This document shows positions 8,246 through 16,846 of a stretch of DNA of 64,000 bases, piece by piece. Positions within the stretch are counted from its first letter, which is position 1. Each line of letters begins with the position of its first letter. The position numbers and the translations under genes are program-made. The DNA comes from Nocardioides sp. zg-DK7169 (GTDB lineage: Bacteria; Actinomycetota; Actinomycetes; Propionibacteriales; Nocardioidaceae), in assembly GCF_013155365.1 (NCBI RefSeq), contig NZ_JABJRA010000005.1:124001-188000 (forward strand), written 5' to 3'. The notes under the pieces were generated by a model. That model was given only the letters and a program-made list of their open reading frames with translations, had not been told where the DNA came from and searched no databases.

Positions 8246-10389
8246 ATGGACAGCAGCGAGGGCGCGGAGTACACCTGCCCGATGCACCCCCAGGTCCGCC
8301 AGCGCGGTCCGGGGGTCTGCCCGATCTGCGGGATGGCGCTGGAGCCGGTGACGGTCTCGGCCGACGACGGCCCGAGCCCGGAGCTCGTGGACATGACCCG
8401 CCGGTTCTGGGTCGCGGTCGTGCTGTCGGTCCCGGTGGTGGTGCTCGGCATGGGCGCGGAGCTGATCGACGCGCTGCGCGACGCGGTCCCACCCCGGACC
8501 TCGGCCTGGGTGCAGCTCGTCTTCGCCACCCCGGTGGTGTGGTGGGCCGGCTGGTCGTTCTTCACCCGCGGCTGGACCTCGGTGCGGACGAGGAAGCTCA
8601 ACATGTTCACCCTCATCGCGATGGGCACCGGCGTCGCGTGGCTGTTCAGCGTGGTCGCCACCGTGGCGCCGGGGATCTTCCCGGAGTCGTTCCGCACGAT
8701 GGACGACACGGTGCCGGTCTACTTCGAGGCGGCCTCGGTCATCACGACGCTGGTGCTGCTCGGGCAGGTCCTGGAGCTGCGTGCCCGCGAGCGCACCTCC
8801 GGCGCGATCAAGGCGCTGCTGGATCTCACGCCCTCGACCGCGCACCGCCTCGCCGAGGACGGCACCGAGACGGAGGTGACCCTCGACCGGGTGCAGGTCG
8901 GGGACCGCCTGCGGGTCCGCCCCGGGGAGCAGGTCCCGGTCGACGGGGTCGTCGTCGAGGGCCGCACCTCGGCGGACGAGTCGATGGTGACCGGCGAGGC
9001 CATGCCGGTCACCAAGAAGGTCGGCGACCGGGTCATCGGTGGCACCCTGACCGCCGGCGGCGCCGTCGTGATGGAGGCCCGGGCGGTGGGGCGCGACACG
9101 ATGCTGGCCCGCATCGTGCAGATGGTCGCCGAGGCGCAACGCTCCCAGGCCCCGATCCAGCGGCTGGTGGACAAGGTCGCCGCGGTCTTCGTGCCGGCCG
9201 TGATCGCCGTCGCCGTCATCACCTTCGTGGTCTGGGCGGTCGTGGGCCCGGAGCCGCGCTTCGCGCACGCCCTCGTCGCCGCGGTCAGCGTGCTGATCAT
9301 CGCCTGCCCCTGCGCGCTGGGTCTCGCGACGCCGATGTCGATCATGGTCGGGGTCGGCCGCGGCGCGAGCCTCGGCGTGCTCATCAAGAACGCCGGGGCC
9401 CTCGAGCGGCTCGAGCAGGTCGACACGCTCGCGGTCGACAAGACCGGCACCCTGACCGAGGGCAGGCCGGCGGTCACCCGGCTGGTCACCGTCGACGGCG
9501 TCGGCCATGCCGACCTGCTGCGGCTGGCCGGTGCGGCCGAGCAGCCTCCGAGCACCCGCTCGCGCGCGCCGTCGTGACCGCCGCCCAGGACCCGTCGTAC
9601 GCCCGCCCGGGCACGACCCTCCCGGCCGTCGACGGCTTCGAGGCTCCCGCCGGGCGCGGCGTCACCGGCGACGTGGAGGGCCACCGGGTGGCCGTCGGCA
9701 GCGCCGGGCTCCTCGCCTCCCTCGGCGCCGATCCCTCCGTCCTGGCCGAGCCGGCCGACGCCGCGCGCAGCGAGGGCGCGACGGCCGTCCTCGTCGCCCT
9801 CGACGGGCACCCCGCCGGCGTGCTCGCGGTCGCGGACCCGGTCAAGGCGACCACGCCCGAGGCGCTCGCCCGGCTGCGCGAGGCCGGCGTCGAGGTCGTG
9901 ATGGTCACCGGCGACAACCCGGTCACCGCGCAGGCGGTCGCGGACCGGCTCGGCATCGGCCGTGTGGAGGCCGAGGTGATGCCGGACCGCAAGGCCGACG
10001 TGGTGGCGGCGCTGCGCGCGGAGGGCCGCGTCGTCGCGTACGCCGGGGACGGCATCAACGACGGCCCCGCCCTCGCCGCCGCGGACGTCGGCCTGGCCAT
10101 GTCGACCGGCACCGACGTCGCCATCGAGTCCGCCGGCATCACGCTGCTGCACGGCGACCTGACCGGCATCGCGAGGGCGCGACGGCTCTCGCAGGCCACG
10201 ATGCGCAACATCCGCAGCAACCTGTGGCTGGCCTTCGGCTACAACACCGCCGGCATCCCGCTCGCCGCCGGCGTGCTCTACCCCGCCTTCGGCTGGCTGC
10301 TGTCCCCGATGGTCGCCGCGGCCGCCATGGCGCTCTCGTCGGTCAGCGTGATCACCAACGCGCTGCGGTTGCGGACCGTGCGGATCTGA
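8246..10389 (+). pseudogene. Copper-translocating P1B-type ATPase, interrupted by a one-base frameshift
   Basis: The product would be about 714 residues if the frame is restored. It opens with a heavy-metal-binding module (YTCPMHP, then CPICGM; Cys11, Cys25, Cys28) instead of a classical CxxC domain. It then shows P1B-ATPase landmarks: TGEAMPV, the ion-channel CPC in [11 protein letters not shown], phosphorylation [21 protein letters not shown] and GDGINDGPALAAADVG. These indicate Cu(I) efflux across the membrane. The frame breaks right before SEHPLA. After base 9544 one G appears to be missing (GAG CAG [G]CC TCC would restore EQASEHPLA). The upstream frame runs to a stop at 9577 and the correct downstream frame ends at 10389. 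A sequencing error or a recent mutation are equally possible. Confidence 0.85.
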
Positions 10390-10436
10390 CCCGGGCCCGT
10401 GACCCGGGCCCGTGATCCGGCCCGTGATCCGGCGGG
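10387..10436 (+). repeat. Short tandem repeat (12-13 bp x 4) at the end of the copper ATPase gene
   Basis: Two identical 13-base units (TGACCCGGGCCCG) are followed by two related 12-base units (TGATCCGGCCCG, TGATCCGGCGGG). The first unit contains the TGA stop of the ATPase gene. The CCCGGG/GGGCCC content lets the array fold into stable hairpins, so it may also terminate transcription before the hydrolase gene. Confidence 0.75.
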
Positions 10437-10486
10437 CCGGCCGCGCACGGCGATGAGTCCGCGGACCACCGGCGGTCTGCACCAAG

Positions 10487-11215
10487 ATGACCACCTTCGC
10501 GCTCGTGCACGGCTCCGGCGACGGCGGCTGGGCGTGGGACCACGTCGCACGCGCGCTGCGCCGGCGCGGGCACGAGGCCGTCGCGCCCGACCTCCCGACC
10601 GACCGGGAGGACGCCACCTGGGCGGACTGCGTCGACGTGGTCGCCCAGGCGGTGGGCGTGGGCGACGGCCCGGTCGGGGGCCGGACCGAGGGCAACGAGG
10701 ACGTCGTCGTGGTCGGGCACTCCTCCGGCGCCTTCGTGGCGTCGCTGGCCGCCACCCGGCTGGGGGCCGCCCAGGTCTTCGTGGCCGCGATGGTGCCGCG
10801 GCCCGGGGAGAGCGCGCAGGAGTGGTTCGACGCGGTCGGCTGGGGCGCGGCGGTCGCGGCGGGTGCCCACGAGGACGGCGGCCGCACCGGCAGCACGGAC
10901 CCGATGGTGGCCTACTTCCACGACGTCGCGCCCGGCCTCGCCCGCGAGGCCGTCGCCCGCGAGCGCCCCACGAGCGACGTGCTCGGCGAGGTGCCGTGGC
11001 CCGGCCCCGGCCCGGCGGTCCCGGCGCGGTACGTCGTGACCACGCTCGACCGCTTCCTGCCGCCGGCGCTCCAGCGCGAGGTCGCCCGGACCCGTCTCGG
11101 GATCGAGGAGCCCGAGACGATCGGTACCGGTCACTGCGCGCACCTGAGCCGCCCCGACGAGCTGGCCGACCTCCTCGCCCCGTCCGGCGCTCCCGGGGCG
11201 GGACTGCTCCGATGA
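10487..11215 (+). CDS. Alpha/beta-fold hydrolase
   Basis: This 242-residue protein opens directly with the oxyanion strand FALVHGSGDGGWAWD. It has the nucleophile elbow VVGHSSGAFVA (Ser near 79) and a late GTGHCAHLSRPDELA supplying the catalytic His. This pattern matches plant-esterase-like or HNL-like hydrolases of about 230-250 residues. The substrate is unknown. The gene overlaps the next by ATGA, indicating coupled translation with the DinB-type gene. Confidence 0.85.
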   Translation: MTTFALVHGSGDGGWAWDHVARALRRRGHEAVAPDLPTDREDATWADCVDVVAQAVGVGDGPVGGRTEGNEDVVVVGHSSGAFVASLAATRLGAAQVFVAAMVPRPGESAQEWFDAVGWGAAVAAGAHEDGGRTGSTDPMVAYFHDVAPGLAREAVARERPTSDVLGEVPWPGPGPAVPARYVVTTLDRFLPPALQREVARTRLGIEEPETIGTGHCAHLSRPDELADLLAPSGAPGAGLLR

Positions 11216-11793
11216 GCGCACCCACCGATCTGGCGCCCGCCGGCGACGCGCTGCTCGCGACGCTCTCCGGCCTCGACGACGCGGACCTCGACCTCGCCAC
11301 CCCCTGCGCCGGAACGACGATGGCCGAGCTGGTCCAGCACCTCGTCGGCCTGACCCAGGCGTTCCGCGCCGCCGCTGACAAGGAGCTCGGCCCGCTGACC
11401 GACACCAGCCCGGACGCCGACGGCTGGCCGCCGCTCGAGCCCGGCTGGCGTACGGCGCTGGAGAGCCAGGTGCCCGCGCTGGTGCGCGCCTGGCGCGAGG
11501 ACGAGGCCTGGCAGGGCATGACGCGGGCCGGCGGGATCGACCTGCCGGCCGGGGTCGCCGGGCTGGTCGCGCTCGACGAGCTGGTGCTGCACGGCTGGGA
11601 CCTCGCCCGCGCGAGCAGCCAGGAGTACCGGCTCGACCCGCCGACCACCGAGGCGTGCCTGGACTTCGTCAGCGGGTTCGACCCGGCCGGCACGCCGGGG
11701 ATGTTCGCCCCCGCCGTACCGGTCGACCCGGGTGCGCCGGCCCTGGACCGGCTGGTGGCGCGCGCCGGTCGCGACCCGCGCTGGCCCGGCTGA
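11212..11793 (+). CDS. TIGR03086-type DinB/maleylpyruvate-isomerase-like protein
   Basis: This 193-residue protein starts at ATG 11212, overlapping the hydrolase stop. The N-terminus has the family pattern LDLATPCAGTTMAELVQHLVG, where the metal-site His lies in VQHLVG. Around residues 115-130 it reads ALDELVLHGWDLARA, giving a second His. These fit the four-helix DinB/mycothiol-dependent enzyme superfamily that includes maleylpyruvate isomerase. Actinobacteria carry many members of unknown substrate that may use mycothiol. Its distance from the gentisate genes argues against it being their isomerase. Confidence 0.85.
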   Translation: MSAPTDLAPAGDALLATLSGLDDADLDLATPCAGTTMAELVQHLVGLTQAFRAAADKELGPLTDTSPDADGWPPLEPGWRTALESQVPALVRAWREDEAWQGMTRAGGIDLPAGVAGLVALDELVLHGWDLARASSQEYRLDPPTTEACLDFVSGFDPAGTPGMFAPAVPVDPGAPALDRLVARAGRDPRWPG

Positions 11794-11820
11794 GCTGGTC
11801 CGAGGACGAGCCGACGCGGG

Positions 11821-12162
11821 TCAGGCCCGGTTGCGCGCGACCGCCTCGCGGACCAGCTCCACGAACGCCGCCTCGTCGAGGACGTCGCCCTCGTGCAGGT
11901 CGATGGCCCGGCGGGTGCCGGCGTCGAGGCTGGCGTTGAACAGGCTGGAGGGGTCGTCGAGGGCGGCACCCTGGGCGAAGGTCAGCTTGACCTTGTCCTG
12001 GTAGGTCTCCGCGGTGCAGACCAGCCCGTCGCAGGAGAACGTCGGGACGCCGGCCGGGTTCGTCGGCTTGACCCACTTCGCCTCCTCGACCACGGCCGGC
12101 TCGGCGGTCAGGATCAGCGACCGCACGGTGTCGATGGTCTCGCTGCGCCAGTCATCGCTCAT
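11821..12162 (-). CDS. DUF1801 domain protein
   Basis: This 113-residue protein starts at the ATG at 12162 (MSDDWRSE). The core EEAKWVKPTNPAGVPTFSCDG, then KVKLTFAQGAALDDPSSLFN, matches the DUF1801/YdhG-like fold of small cytoplasmic proteins with no firm biochemical role. Some members are linked to iron-related or stress functions. A much longer open frame extends upstream but runs through the rhodanese and MFS genes and is not used. The gene lies tail-to-tail with the DinB gene, 27 bases apart. Confidence 0.8.
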   Translation of the reverse strand: MSDDWRSETIDTVRSLILTAEPAVVEEAKWVKPTNPAGVPTFSCDGLVCTAETYQDKVKLTFAQGAALDDPSSLFNASLDAGTRRAIDLHEGDVLDEAAFVELVREAVARNRA

Positions 12163-12194
12163 CCCCGCGACGATACGCGCGTCGAGCGCTCCCG

Positions 12195-12593
12195 TCAGCG
12201 GCTGAACCGGCGGGCGTCCGGCGTCGCCGCCCAGGCCTGGAACCCGCCGACCAGGTCGGTCGCGCGGGACAGGCCGAGCTGCTGGAGGGTGTGCGCGGCG
12301 AGGCTGGAGCTGTAGCCCTCGTCGCAGACCAGGACGATGCGCCGGTCGGGGTCGTCGGCGAGCGGCAGCCGGTGCGGGCTGGTCGGGTCGAGGCGCCACT
12401 CGAGCACGTTGCGCCCGATCACCACCGCCCCGGGGAGCTCGCCGTCGCGGTCGCGCAGCTCGAGCGGGCGGATGTCGACGATCAGCGCGCCCTCGGCGCG
12501 CACGGCGGGGAGGTCCTCGGCCGCGACCCGGTCGAGGCCGCGCCGGCTCTGCTCCAGCAGCCTGCTGACGGCCGAGCCGTCGGAGGTGGTCAT
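12195..12593 (-). CDS. Rhodanese-like domain protein
   Basis: This 132-residue single-domain protein contains LIVDIRPLELRDRDGELPGAVVIGRN, then the active loop CDEGYSSSLAAHTLQQLG, where Cys heads the six-residue sulfur-carrying loop. It ends with the conserved LVGGFQAW. Such proteins bind or transfer sulfane sulfur in the cytoplasm. It lies 21 bases from the MFS transporter gene on the same strand. Together with the MFS and methyltransferase genes it may form one transcription unit. Confidence 0.87.
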   Translation of the reverse strand: MTTSDGSAVSRLLEQSRRGLDRVAAEDLPAVRAEGALIVDIRPLELRDRDGELPGAVVIGRNVLEWRLDPTSPHRLPLADDPDRRIVLVCDEGYSSSLAAHTLQQLGLSRATDLVGGFQAWAATPDARRFSR

Positions 12594-12614
12594 GCCCCGA
12601 CGATACGGAGGGGG

Positions 12615-13874
12615 TCAGCGCACGGCGAGGTTCCCGGCCGGTGCGGCGCGGTACCAGACCACCACCGGGACCAGCAGCAGCGCCAGGAACCCGCCGCCCA
12701 GGGACAGGACGGCGAAGCTGGAGGCGCCGACCACCACGCCCGACATCGCCCCGCCGCCGGCGCCGGCCAGCGCGATCAGGACGTCGATCGTGCCCTGGGT
12801 CCGTGCCCGGGTCTCCAGCGGTGTGGCGTCGACGATGAGCGCGGTGCCGCTGATCAGACCGAGGTTCCAGCCGAGCCCGAGCAGCACGAGGGCGACGGTG
12901 AGCAGCGTCATCGAGTCGCCGGGGGCGAGCGCGGCGACCAGACCGGCGGCCAGCAGCGTGAGGGCCGAGGCGAGCGCCATCGGCAGCCGGCCGACCCGGT
13001 CCACCAGCCGCCCGGTCACCAGCGAGGGCAGGAACATCGCCCCGATGTGCATCCCGATCACGAAGCCGACCTCGCCGAGGCCGTGGTCGTGGTGGCGCAT
13101 GTGGACCGGGGTCATCGTCATGATCGCGACCATCGCCACCTGGGTGAGCACCATGATCGTCGCGCCCACGGCGACCCCGCGCGGCGACCCGGCACTCGAC
13201 TGCCCGGCCTGCGCGTGCTCCCCAGCCTGCTGCGGGGCGGGCGCGCTCGCGGCGAGCTCGCGCGCCACCAGCAGCGGGTCGGGGCGCAGCAGCACCAGCA
13301 GCACCAGGCCGGCCAGCCCGTAGGCGACGGCCGCGAGCAGGAACGGCCCGGCCAGCGCCGGGATCCCGAGCGTCGTCGCGAGCTCGCCGAGCACCCCGAC
13401 GGAGTTCGGCCCGGCGACCGCGCCGAAGGTGGTGGAGACCATCGCGATCGACACCGCGGTCCCCCGGTCCTGCGGCGCCGCGAGGTCGCTGCCGGCGTAG
13501 CGCGCCTGCAGGTTGGTGGCCGTGCCCGCGCCGTACACGAAGAGCGCGAGGAAGAGCAGCGGCACGTTGTCCAGCACCGCGGCCAGCACGATCCCGGCCG
13601 CGCCGGCGGCGCCCGCGAGGAACCCCGCCGCCAGGCCGACCCGCCGCCCGGAACGCTGGGAGACCCGCCCCACGACGTACGCCGTGAGGGCGGAGCCGAG
13701 GGTGAACAGCGCGGCCGGCAGCCCCGCCACGCCCTCGCCGCCGAGCATGTCCTGGGCCAGCAGCGCCCCCACGGTGACACCCGCCGCCAGGCCTGCGCCG
13801 CCGAACACCTGGGACACCACCACGACGCGCAGCGTGCGGCGGTAGAGCGCGCGCTGGTCCACCACGGTCGTCAC
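12615..13874 (-). CDS. MFS transporter, probable drug/metabolite exporter
   Basis: This 419-residue protein has about twelve hydrophobic helices. The cytoplasmic loop after helix 2 reads VGRVSQRSGRRVGLAAG, the MFS motif A region, and the central loop is repeated as TGRLVDRVGRLPMALAS in the second half. The central His-rich linker (MTPVHMRHHDHGLGEVG) is notable. It overlaps the upstream methyltransferase gene by four bases (ATGA), so the two are translated together. Substrate unknown. Confidence 0.87.
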   Translation of the reverse strand: MTTVVDQRALYRRTLRVVVVSQVFGGAGLAAGVTVGALLAQDMLGGEGVAGLPAALFTLGSALTAYVVGRVSQRSGRRVGLAAGFLAGAAGAAGIVLAAVLDNVPLLFLALFVYGAGTATNLQARYAGSDLAAPQDRGTAVSIAMVSTTFGAVAGPNSVGVLGELATTLGIPALAGPFLLAAVAYGLAGLVLLVLLRPDPLLVARELAASAPAPQQAGEHAQAGQSSAGSPRGVAVGATIMVLTQVAMVAIMTMTPVHMRHHDHGLGEVGFVIGMHIGAMFLPSLVTGRLVDRVGRLPMALASALTLLAAGLVAALAPGDSMTLLTVALVLLGLGWNLGLISGTALIVDATPLETRARTQGTIDVLIALAGAGGGAMSGVVVGASSFAVLSLGGGFLALLLVPVVVWYRAAPAGNLAVR

Positions 13875-14551
13875 GACGCCGTCCTCCGGGCGAGCACGGC
13901 GGCCTGGTCGTCACGCTCTCCGGACCGCGGGCGCCGCACCATCCGGCTCACCTCGCCCAGCCCGGCGGCGGCGAGCCCGGCGCCGACCTCGTCGGCGGTG
14001 ACGAGATGGCGCTCGAGGACCACCTCGTGCCCGAAGGCGCGGTACGCCGCGGAGACGTCGCGCGTGCCGGCCCCGTGCTGGAAGCCGACCAGCAGGTGGC
14101 CGCCGGGGCGCAGCACCCGCGCGGCCTCGGCGAACAGGGCCGGATGGAGGGCCGGCGGGGCGTGGATGATCGAGTACCAGAGCAGGACCCCGTCGAAGCG
14201 GGCGGCGGCATACGGCAGCGCGGCGAGCGAGCCGACCACGACCGGCAGGTCGGGGCGGGCGTGGCGGGCCTCGACGGCCATCGCGGGCGAGAGGTCCACC
14301 CCCTCGACCGCGCAGCCCCGGGCCGCGAGGTACCGGCCGATCCGCCCGGTGCCGCAGCCGGCGTCGAGCACCCGGGGCCGCTCCGCGCCGGCGCTCACCG
14401 CCTCGACGAACGCGTCGAGCATCGCCAGGTCCAGCGGCGCCTCGGCGCGGGTGTCCGGGAGGTGCGCGGCGTAGTCGGCGGCCACCGTGTCGTAGGCACG
14501 GCGTACGCCTCGGTCGAGCGGGTCCTGCGTCACCGCGACAGGCTCGCACAC
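13871..14551 (-). CDS. Class I SAM-dependent methyltransferase
   Basis: This 226-residue protein has the Rossmann-like SAM-binding motif VLDAGCGTGRIGRYLAARG (about residues 60-80) and VEGVDLSPAM for the ribose-binding acidic residue. Post-I and motif IV segments read RFDGVLLWYSIIH, and a final motif reads RVLRPGGHLLVGFQHG. The architecture is that of small-molecule methyltransferases; the acceptor is unknown. It is the first gene of a unit continuing into the MFS exporter by ATGA overlap, which suggests that it modifies a compound that is then exported, or a self-protection role. Confidence 0.87.
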   Translation of the reverse strand: MCEPVAVTQDPLDRGVRRAYDTVAADYAAHLPDTRAEAPLDLAMLDAFVEAVSAGAERPRVLDAGCGTGRIGRYLAARGCAVEGVDLSPAMAVEARHARPDLPVVVGSLAALPYAAARFDGVLLWYSIIHAPPALHPALFAEAARVLRPGGHLLVGFQHGAGTRDVSAAYRAFGHEVVLERHLVTADEVGAGLAAAGLGEVSRMVRRPRSGERDDQAAVLARRTAS

Positions 14552-14591
14552 CCGGCTGGCCGGACGCCCCGCGGCACGACGACCACCGCCC

Positions 14592-14622
14592 TTGCTGGAT
14601 CGGCAAGATTATTTGCCAACCG
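14592..14622. promoter_or_regulatory. Operator A: inverted repeat upstream of the His-rich methyltransferase
   Basis: The inverted repeat TTGCTGGATCGGCAA (14592-14606) is followed by TTGCCAA (14613-14619) and ACCG. The same two elements, in the same order and at exactly the same distance from an ATG (41 and 28 bases), occur before the FAD oxidoreductase gene at 17486. The likeliest binder is the XRE/cupin regulator encoded at 16847-17419. Confidence 0.7.
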
Positions 14623-14647
14623 ACTGGGAAGCACGCAGAGTCGGAGC

Positions 14648-15343
14648 ATGAGCGATCACGAGCACCGGCACGACGGGCACGACCACCGGAGCCACGACCA
14701 CGCCGTCGACCAGCCGGACCCGGAGACGTGGTTCGAGCCGTCCGGCTGGGAGGAGCGGTACTCCTCGGAGGAGAAGGTCTGGAGCGGCAACCCCAACCCG
14801 CAGCTGGTCGCCGAGGCCTCGAGACTCACGCCCGGCACCGCGCTCGACGTCGGGTGCGGCGAGGGCGGCGACGTGATCTGGCTGGCGCAGCAGGGCTGGC
14901 GGGTCACCGGCGCGGACTTCTCCGCCAAGGGCCTGGCCCGGGCGGCCCGGCACGCGGCCGAGGCGGGCGTCGAGGACCGCACCGACTGGTGGCAGGTCGA
15001 CGCGCGGACCTTCGACCCCGCGGGCCGCACCTTCGACCTGGTCACCACGCACTTCCTGCACCCGCCGGGCGGCACGATGGTGGAGGTGACCCGGCGCCTG
15101 GCCCGGGCGGTCGCCCCCGGCGGGCACCTGCTGGTGGTGGGGCACGCGCCGTCGGAGGCCTTCGCGCACAGCAGCCTCCAGCACCGCGCGATGTTCCTCG
15201 CCGAGGACCTGCTGCCCGCCCTCCCCGACGACTTCGAGCCCGTCGTGGTCGAGCAGCGCACCCGCACGATGACCCGCGAGGGCGTCACCCGCGAGGTGGA
15301 CGACTCCACCCTGCTGGCCCGCCGCGCCGACAGCCCCGCCTGA
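14648..15343 (+). CDS. Class I SAM-dependent methyltransferase with His-rich N-terminus
   Basis: This 231-residue protein begins with a His/Asp-rich leader (HEHRHDGHDHRSHDH, residues 4-18) that looks like a metal-binding tail. It continues with EPSGWEERYSSEEKVWSGNPNPQ, typical of TehB-like and actinobacterial class I methyltransferases that accompany an FAD oxidoreductase. The SAM motif is ALDVGCGEGGDVIWLAQQGW, followed by VTGADFSAKGL; a PGGHLLVVGHAP strand appears later. Its promoter carries the same operator as the oxidoreductase gene at 17486, so the two should be co-regulated. The methyl acceptor is unknown; a reduced metalloid or thiol is conceivable from the family but not shown. Confidence 0.88.
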   Translation: MSDHEHRHDGHDHRSHDHAVDQPDPETWFEPSGWEERYSSEEKVWSGNPNPQLVAEASRLTPGTALDVGCGEGGDVIWLAQQGWRVTGADFSAKGLARAARHAAEAGVEDRTDWWQVDARTFDPAGRTFDLVTTHFLHPPGGTMVEVTRRLARAVAPGGHLLVVGHAPSEAFAHSSLQHRAMFLAEDLLPALPDDFEPVVVEQRTRTMTREGVTREVDDSTLLARRADSPA

Positions 15344-15369
15344 CGGCGGGCCGGGCCTTCCGGGCGCCG

Positions 15370-15937
15370 CTACCCCACGTCGTACCGCACGTGGAGCGCG
15401 CCGGGGAGGACCTCGACGTCGAGCTGGGCCAGGGCGCGACCGGTGCCGCGGGGCAGCAACGGCGTGCCCGCGCCCAGCACGACCGGCGCCGAACAGGTCG
15501 AGCTCGTCGACCTCGCCCGCCTCCCACAGCTCGCCGAGCACCGTCAGCGACCCCCAGAGCAGGCTGATGCCGGAGCTGTGCGCCCGGCGCTCGGCGACGT
15601 AGGCCACGGCGTCGCGCTCGACCCGCACCGCGCCGAGCTCGCTGTGCGCACCCTGCTCCTCCGGGCCCCACGGGGCACGGTCGAGCGAGCGGGAGAACAC
15701 CACCTTGGGCGCCGCGTTGACCGCCGCCGCGATCGGCTCCTCGGACGTCGGCCAGTAGCCGGCGAACAGCTCGTAGGTCCGGCGTCCCAGCAGCACCTCC
15801 TCGACGTCACCGAGGAGGCGGTGGTTCCAGCGCTGGCTGGCGGCGTCGGCCTCGGGCGGCAGCGCCGCGAAGATCGCGCCCTCGCCGTCGGGTCCCGCGG
15901 CGCAGCCGTCCACGGAGACCCACTCCTGGGCCACCAT
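15370..15937 (-). pseudogene. Dihydrofolate reductase-family protein with a frameshift near its end
   Basis: From ATG 15937 (MVAQEWVSVDG) the frame shows family features: VEEVLLGRRTYELFAGYWP, VVFSRSLD and SGISLLWGSLTVLGELWEAGEVDELDLF. The frame then changes near 15487-15492. The expected continuation PVVLGAGTPLLPRGTGRALA and a closing HVRYDVG followed by TAG at 15370 lie in another frame. Two bases appear lost or one gained. A complete product would be about 189 residues, normal for the family. Sequencing error cannot be excluded. The DUF1918 gene lies just upstream on the same strand. Confidence 0.75.
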
Positions 15938-15964
15938 CCGCACCGCGCGGCCCGTCCCCGGCGC

Positions 15965-16153
15965 CTAGAGCCCGCGGGGCCGCACGCGCGCGTCGGGCCC
16001 GGGGAAGCACAGGCCCTCGCGCCCGTCGCCCCAGCGCACCATGAACGGAGGGCCGCCGTCCGCGCCCTGCACGCCGATGATCTCGCCCTCGCGGCGGTGG
16101 GTCTCCGCCGAGTTGCTCTCCACGACCAGCTGGTCGCCGACGTTCGCCTTCAT
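15965..16153 (-). CDS. DUF1918 small protein
   Basis: This 62-residue protein starts at the ATG at 16153 (MKANVGDQL). It has the complete DUF1918 pattern: VGDQLVVESNSAETHRREGEI, then a Gly-rich turn, PFMVRWGDGREGLCFPGPDA and a closing basic tail. It is a single small beta-barrel common in Actinobacteria and of unknown role. The stop is 27 bases before the start of the DHFR-like gene, so the two are probably co-transcribed. Confidence 0.85.
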   Translation of the reverse strand: MKANVGDQLVVESNSAETHRREGEIIGVQGADGGPPFMVRWGDGREGLCFPGPDARVRPRGL

Positions 16154-16314
16154 GGCTCCTCCTCTGCCGGGGTTACCACGATGCGCCTCGACGCCCCGGT
16201 CGGCAACCGGTCCGCGCTCAGGGACGGCCGGTCGACGCCCCCGGGCGGCCACCGGCAGGCGTAGCGTGGAAAGACCCGCCCGGGACGCGTCCGGGCCGAT
16301 CATCGGTGGCAGCC

Positions 16315-16845
16315 ATGGCAGGGACCGAGGCGCCTCAGGCAGGACGGCCGGGGCAGGACGGCGTGGTGGCCGGAGCGCCGGGCGCCGGGCGCGGCACCTG
16401 GGCGATGGGGTCGCTCTTCGAGCACCTCGTCGGCCCCGACCAGAGCGAGGGCGCCCTCGGCGTCGCGCTCGTCGCCCAGCCGCCCGGGACGGCCACCCCG
16501 CTGCACCGCCACCGGCGCGAGGCCGAGGCGCTCTACCTGCTCGAGGGCGAGATGGGCTACCGCGCGGGCGACACGACCTACGAGCTCACCGCGGGCTGGT
16601 TCCTCTACCTGCCCCGCGCGCTGCCGCACGCCTTCCGGGTGCGCGGCGAGCACCCCGCCCGCTTCCTCAGCCTGACCGTGCCCGGCGGGCTGCTCGCGCT
16701 GTACGACGAGGTGGGCGTGCCAGCGACCGCGATGCGGATCCCGGGCGAGGGCGAGGGGCTGACGATGGAGGAGGAGATCGGGCGCTGGAACGAGGTCGCC
16801 CCGCGCTACGGCCTGGAGGTGCTCGGCCCGCCGATCCCGGAGTGA
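16315..16845 (+). CDS. Single-domain cupin protein
   Basis: The frame contains a cupin barrel of about 110 residues. Cupin motif 1 reads TPLHRHRREAEALYLLEGEMGYRAGD (two His and a Glu as metal ligands). Motif 2 reads GWFLYLPRALPHAFRVRG with the third His. ATG 16315 is chosen; an in-frame GTG at 16306 is an alternative, and neither has a strong ribosome binding site. It ends one base short of the convergent XRE/cupin regulator gene. Enzymatic role unknown; quercetinase-like proteins have this shape. Confidence 0.8.
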   Translation: MAGTEAPQAGRPGQDGVVAGAPGAGRGTWAMGSLFEHLVGPDQSEGALGVALVAQPPGTATPLHRHRREAEALYLLEGEMGYRAGDTTYELTAGWFLYLPRALPHAFRVRGEHPARFLSLTVPGGLLALYDEVGVPATAMRIPGEGEGLTMEEEIGRWNEVAPRYGLEVLGPPIPE

Positions 16846-16846
16846 C

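Noticed and set aside
11212..11793. The DinB-type protein as the maleylpyruvate isomerase of the gentisate operon
   Set aside because: It lies 33 kb away beside an unrelated hydrolase, and the family has many members of other function.
11821..13914. 697-residue minus-strand protein
   Set aside because: Only its last 113 residues (DUF1801) make sense; the rest is the wrong frame of the rhodanese and MFS genes.
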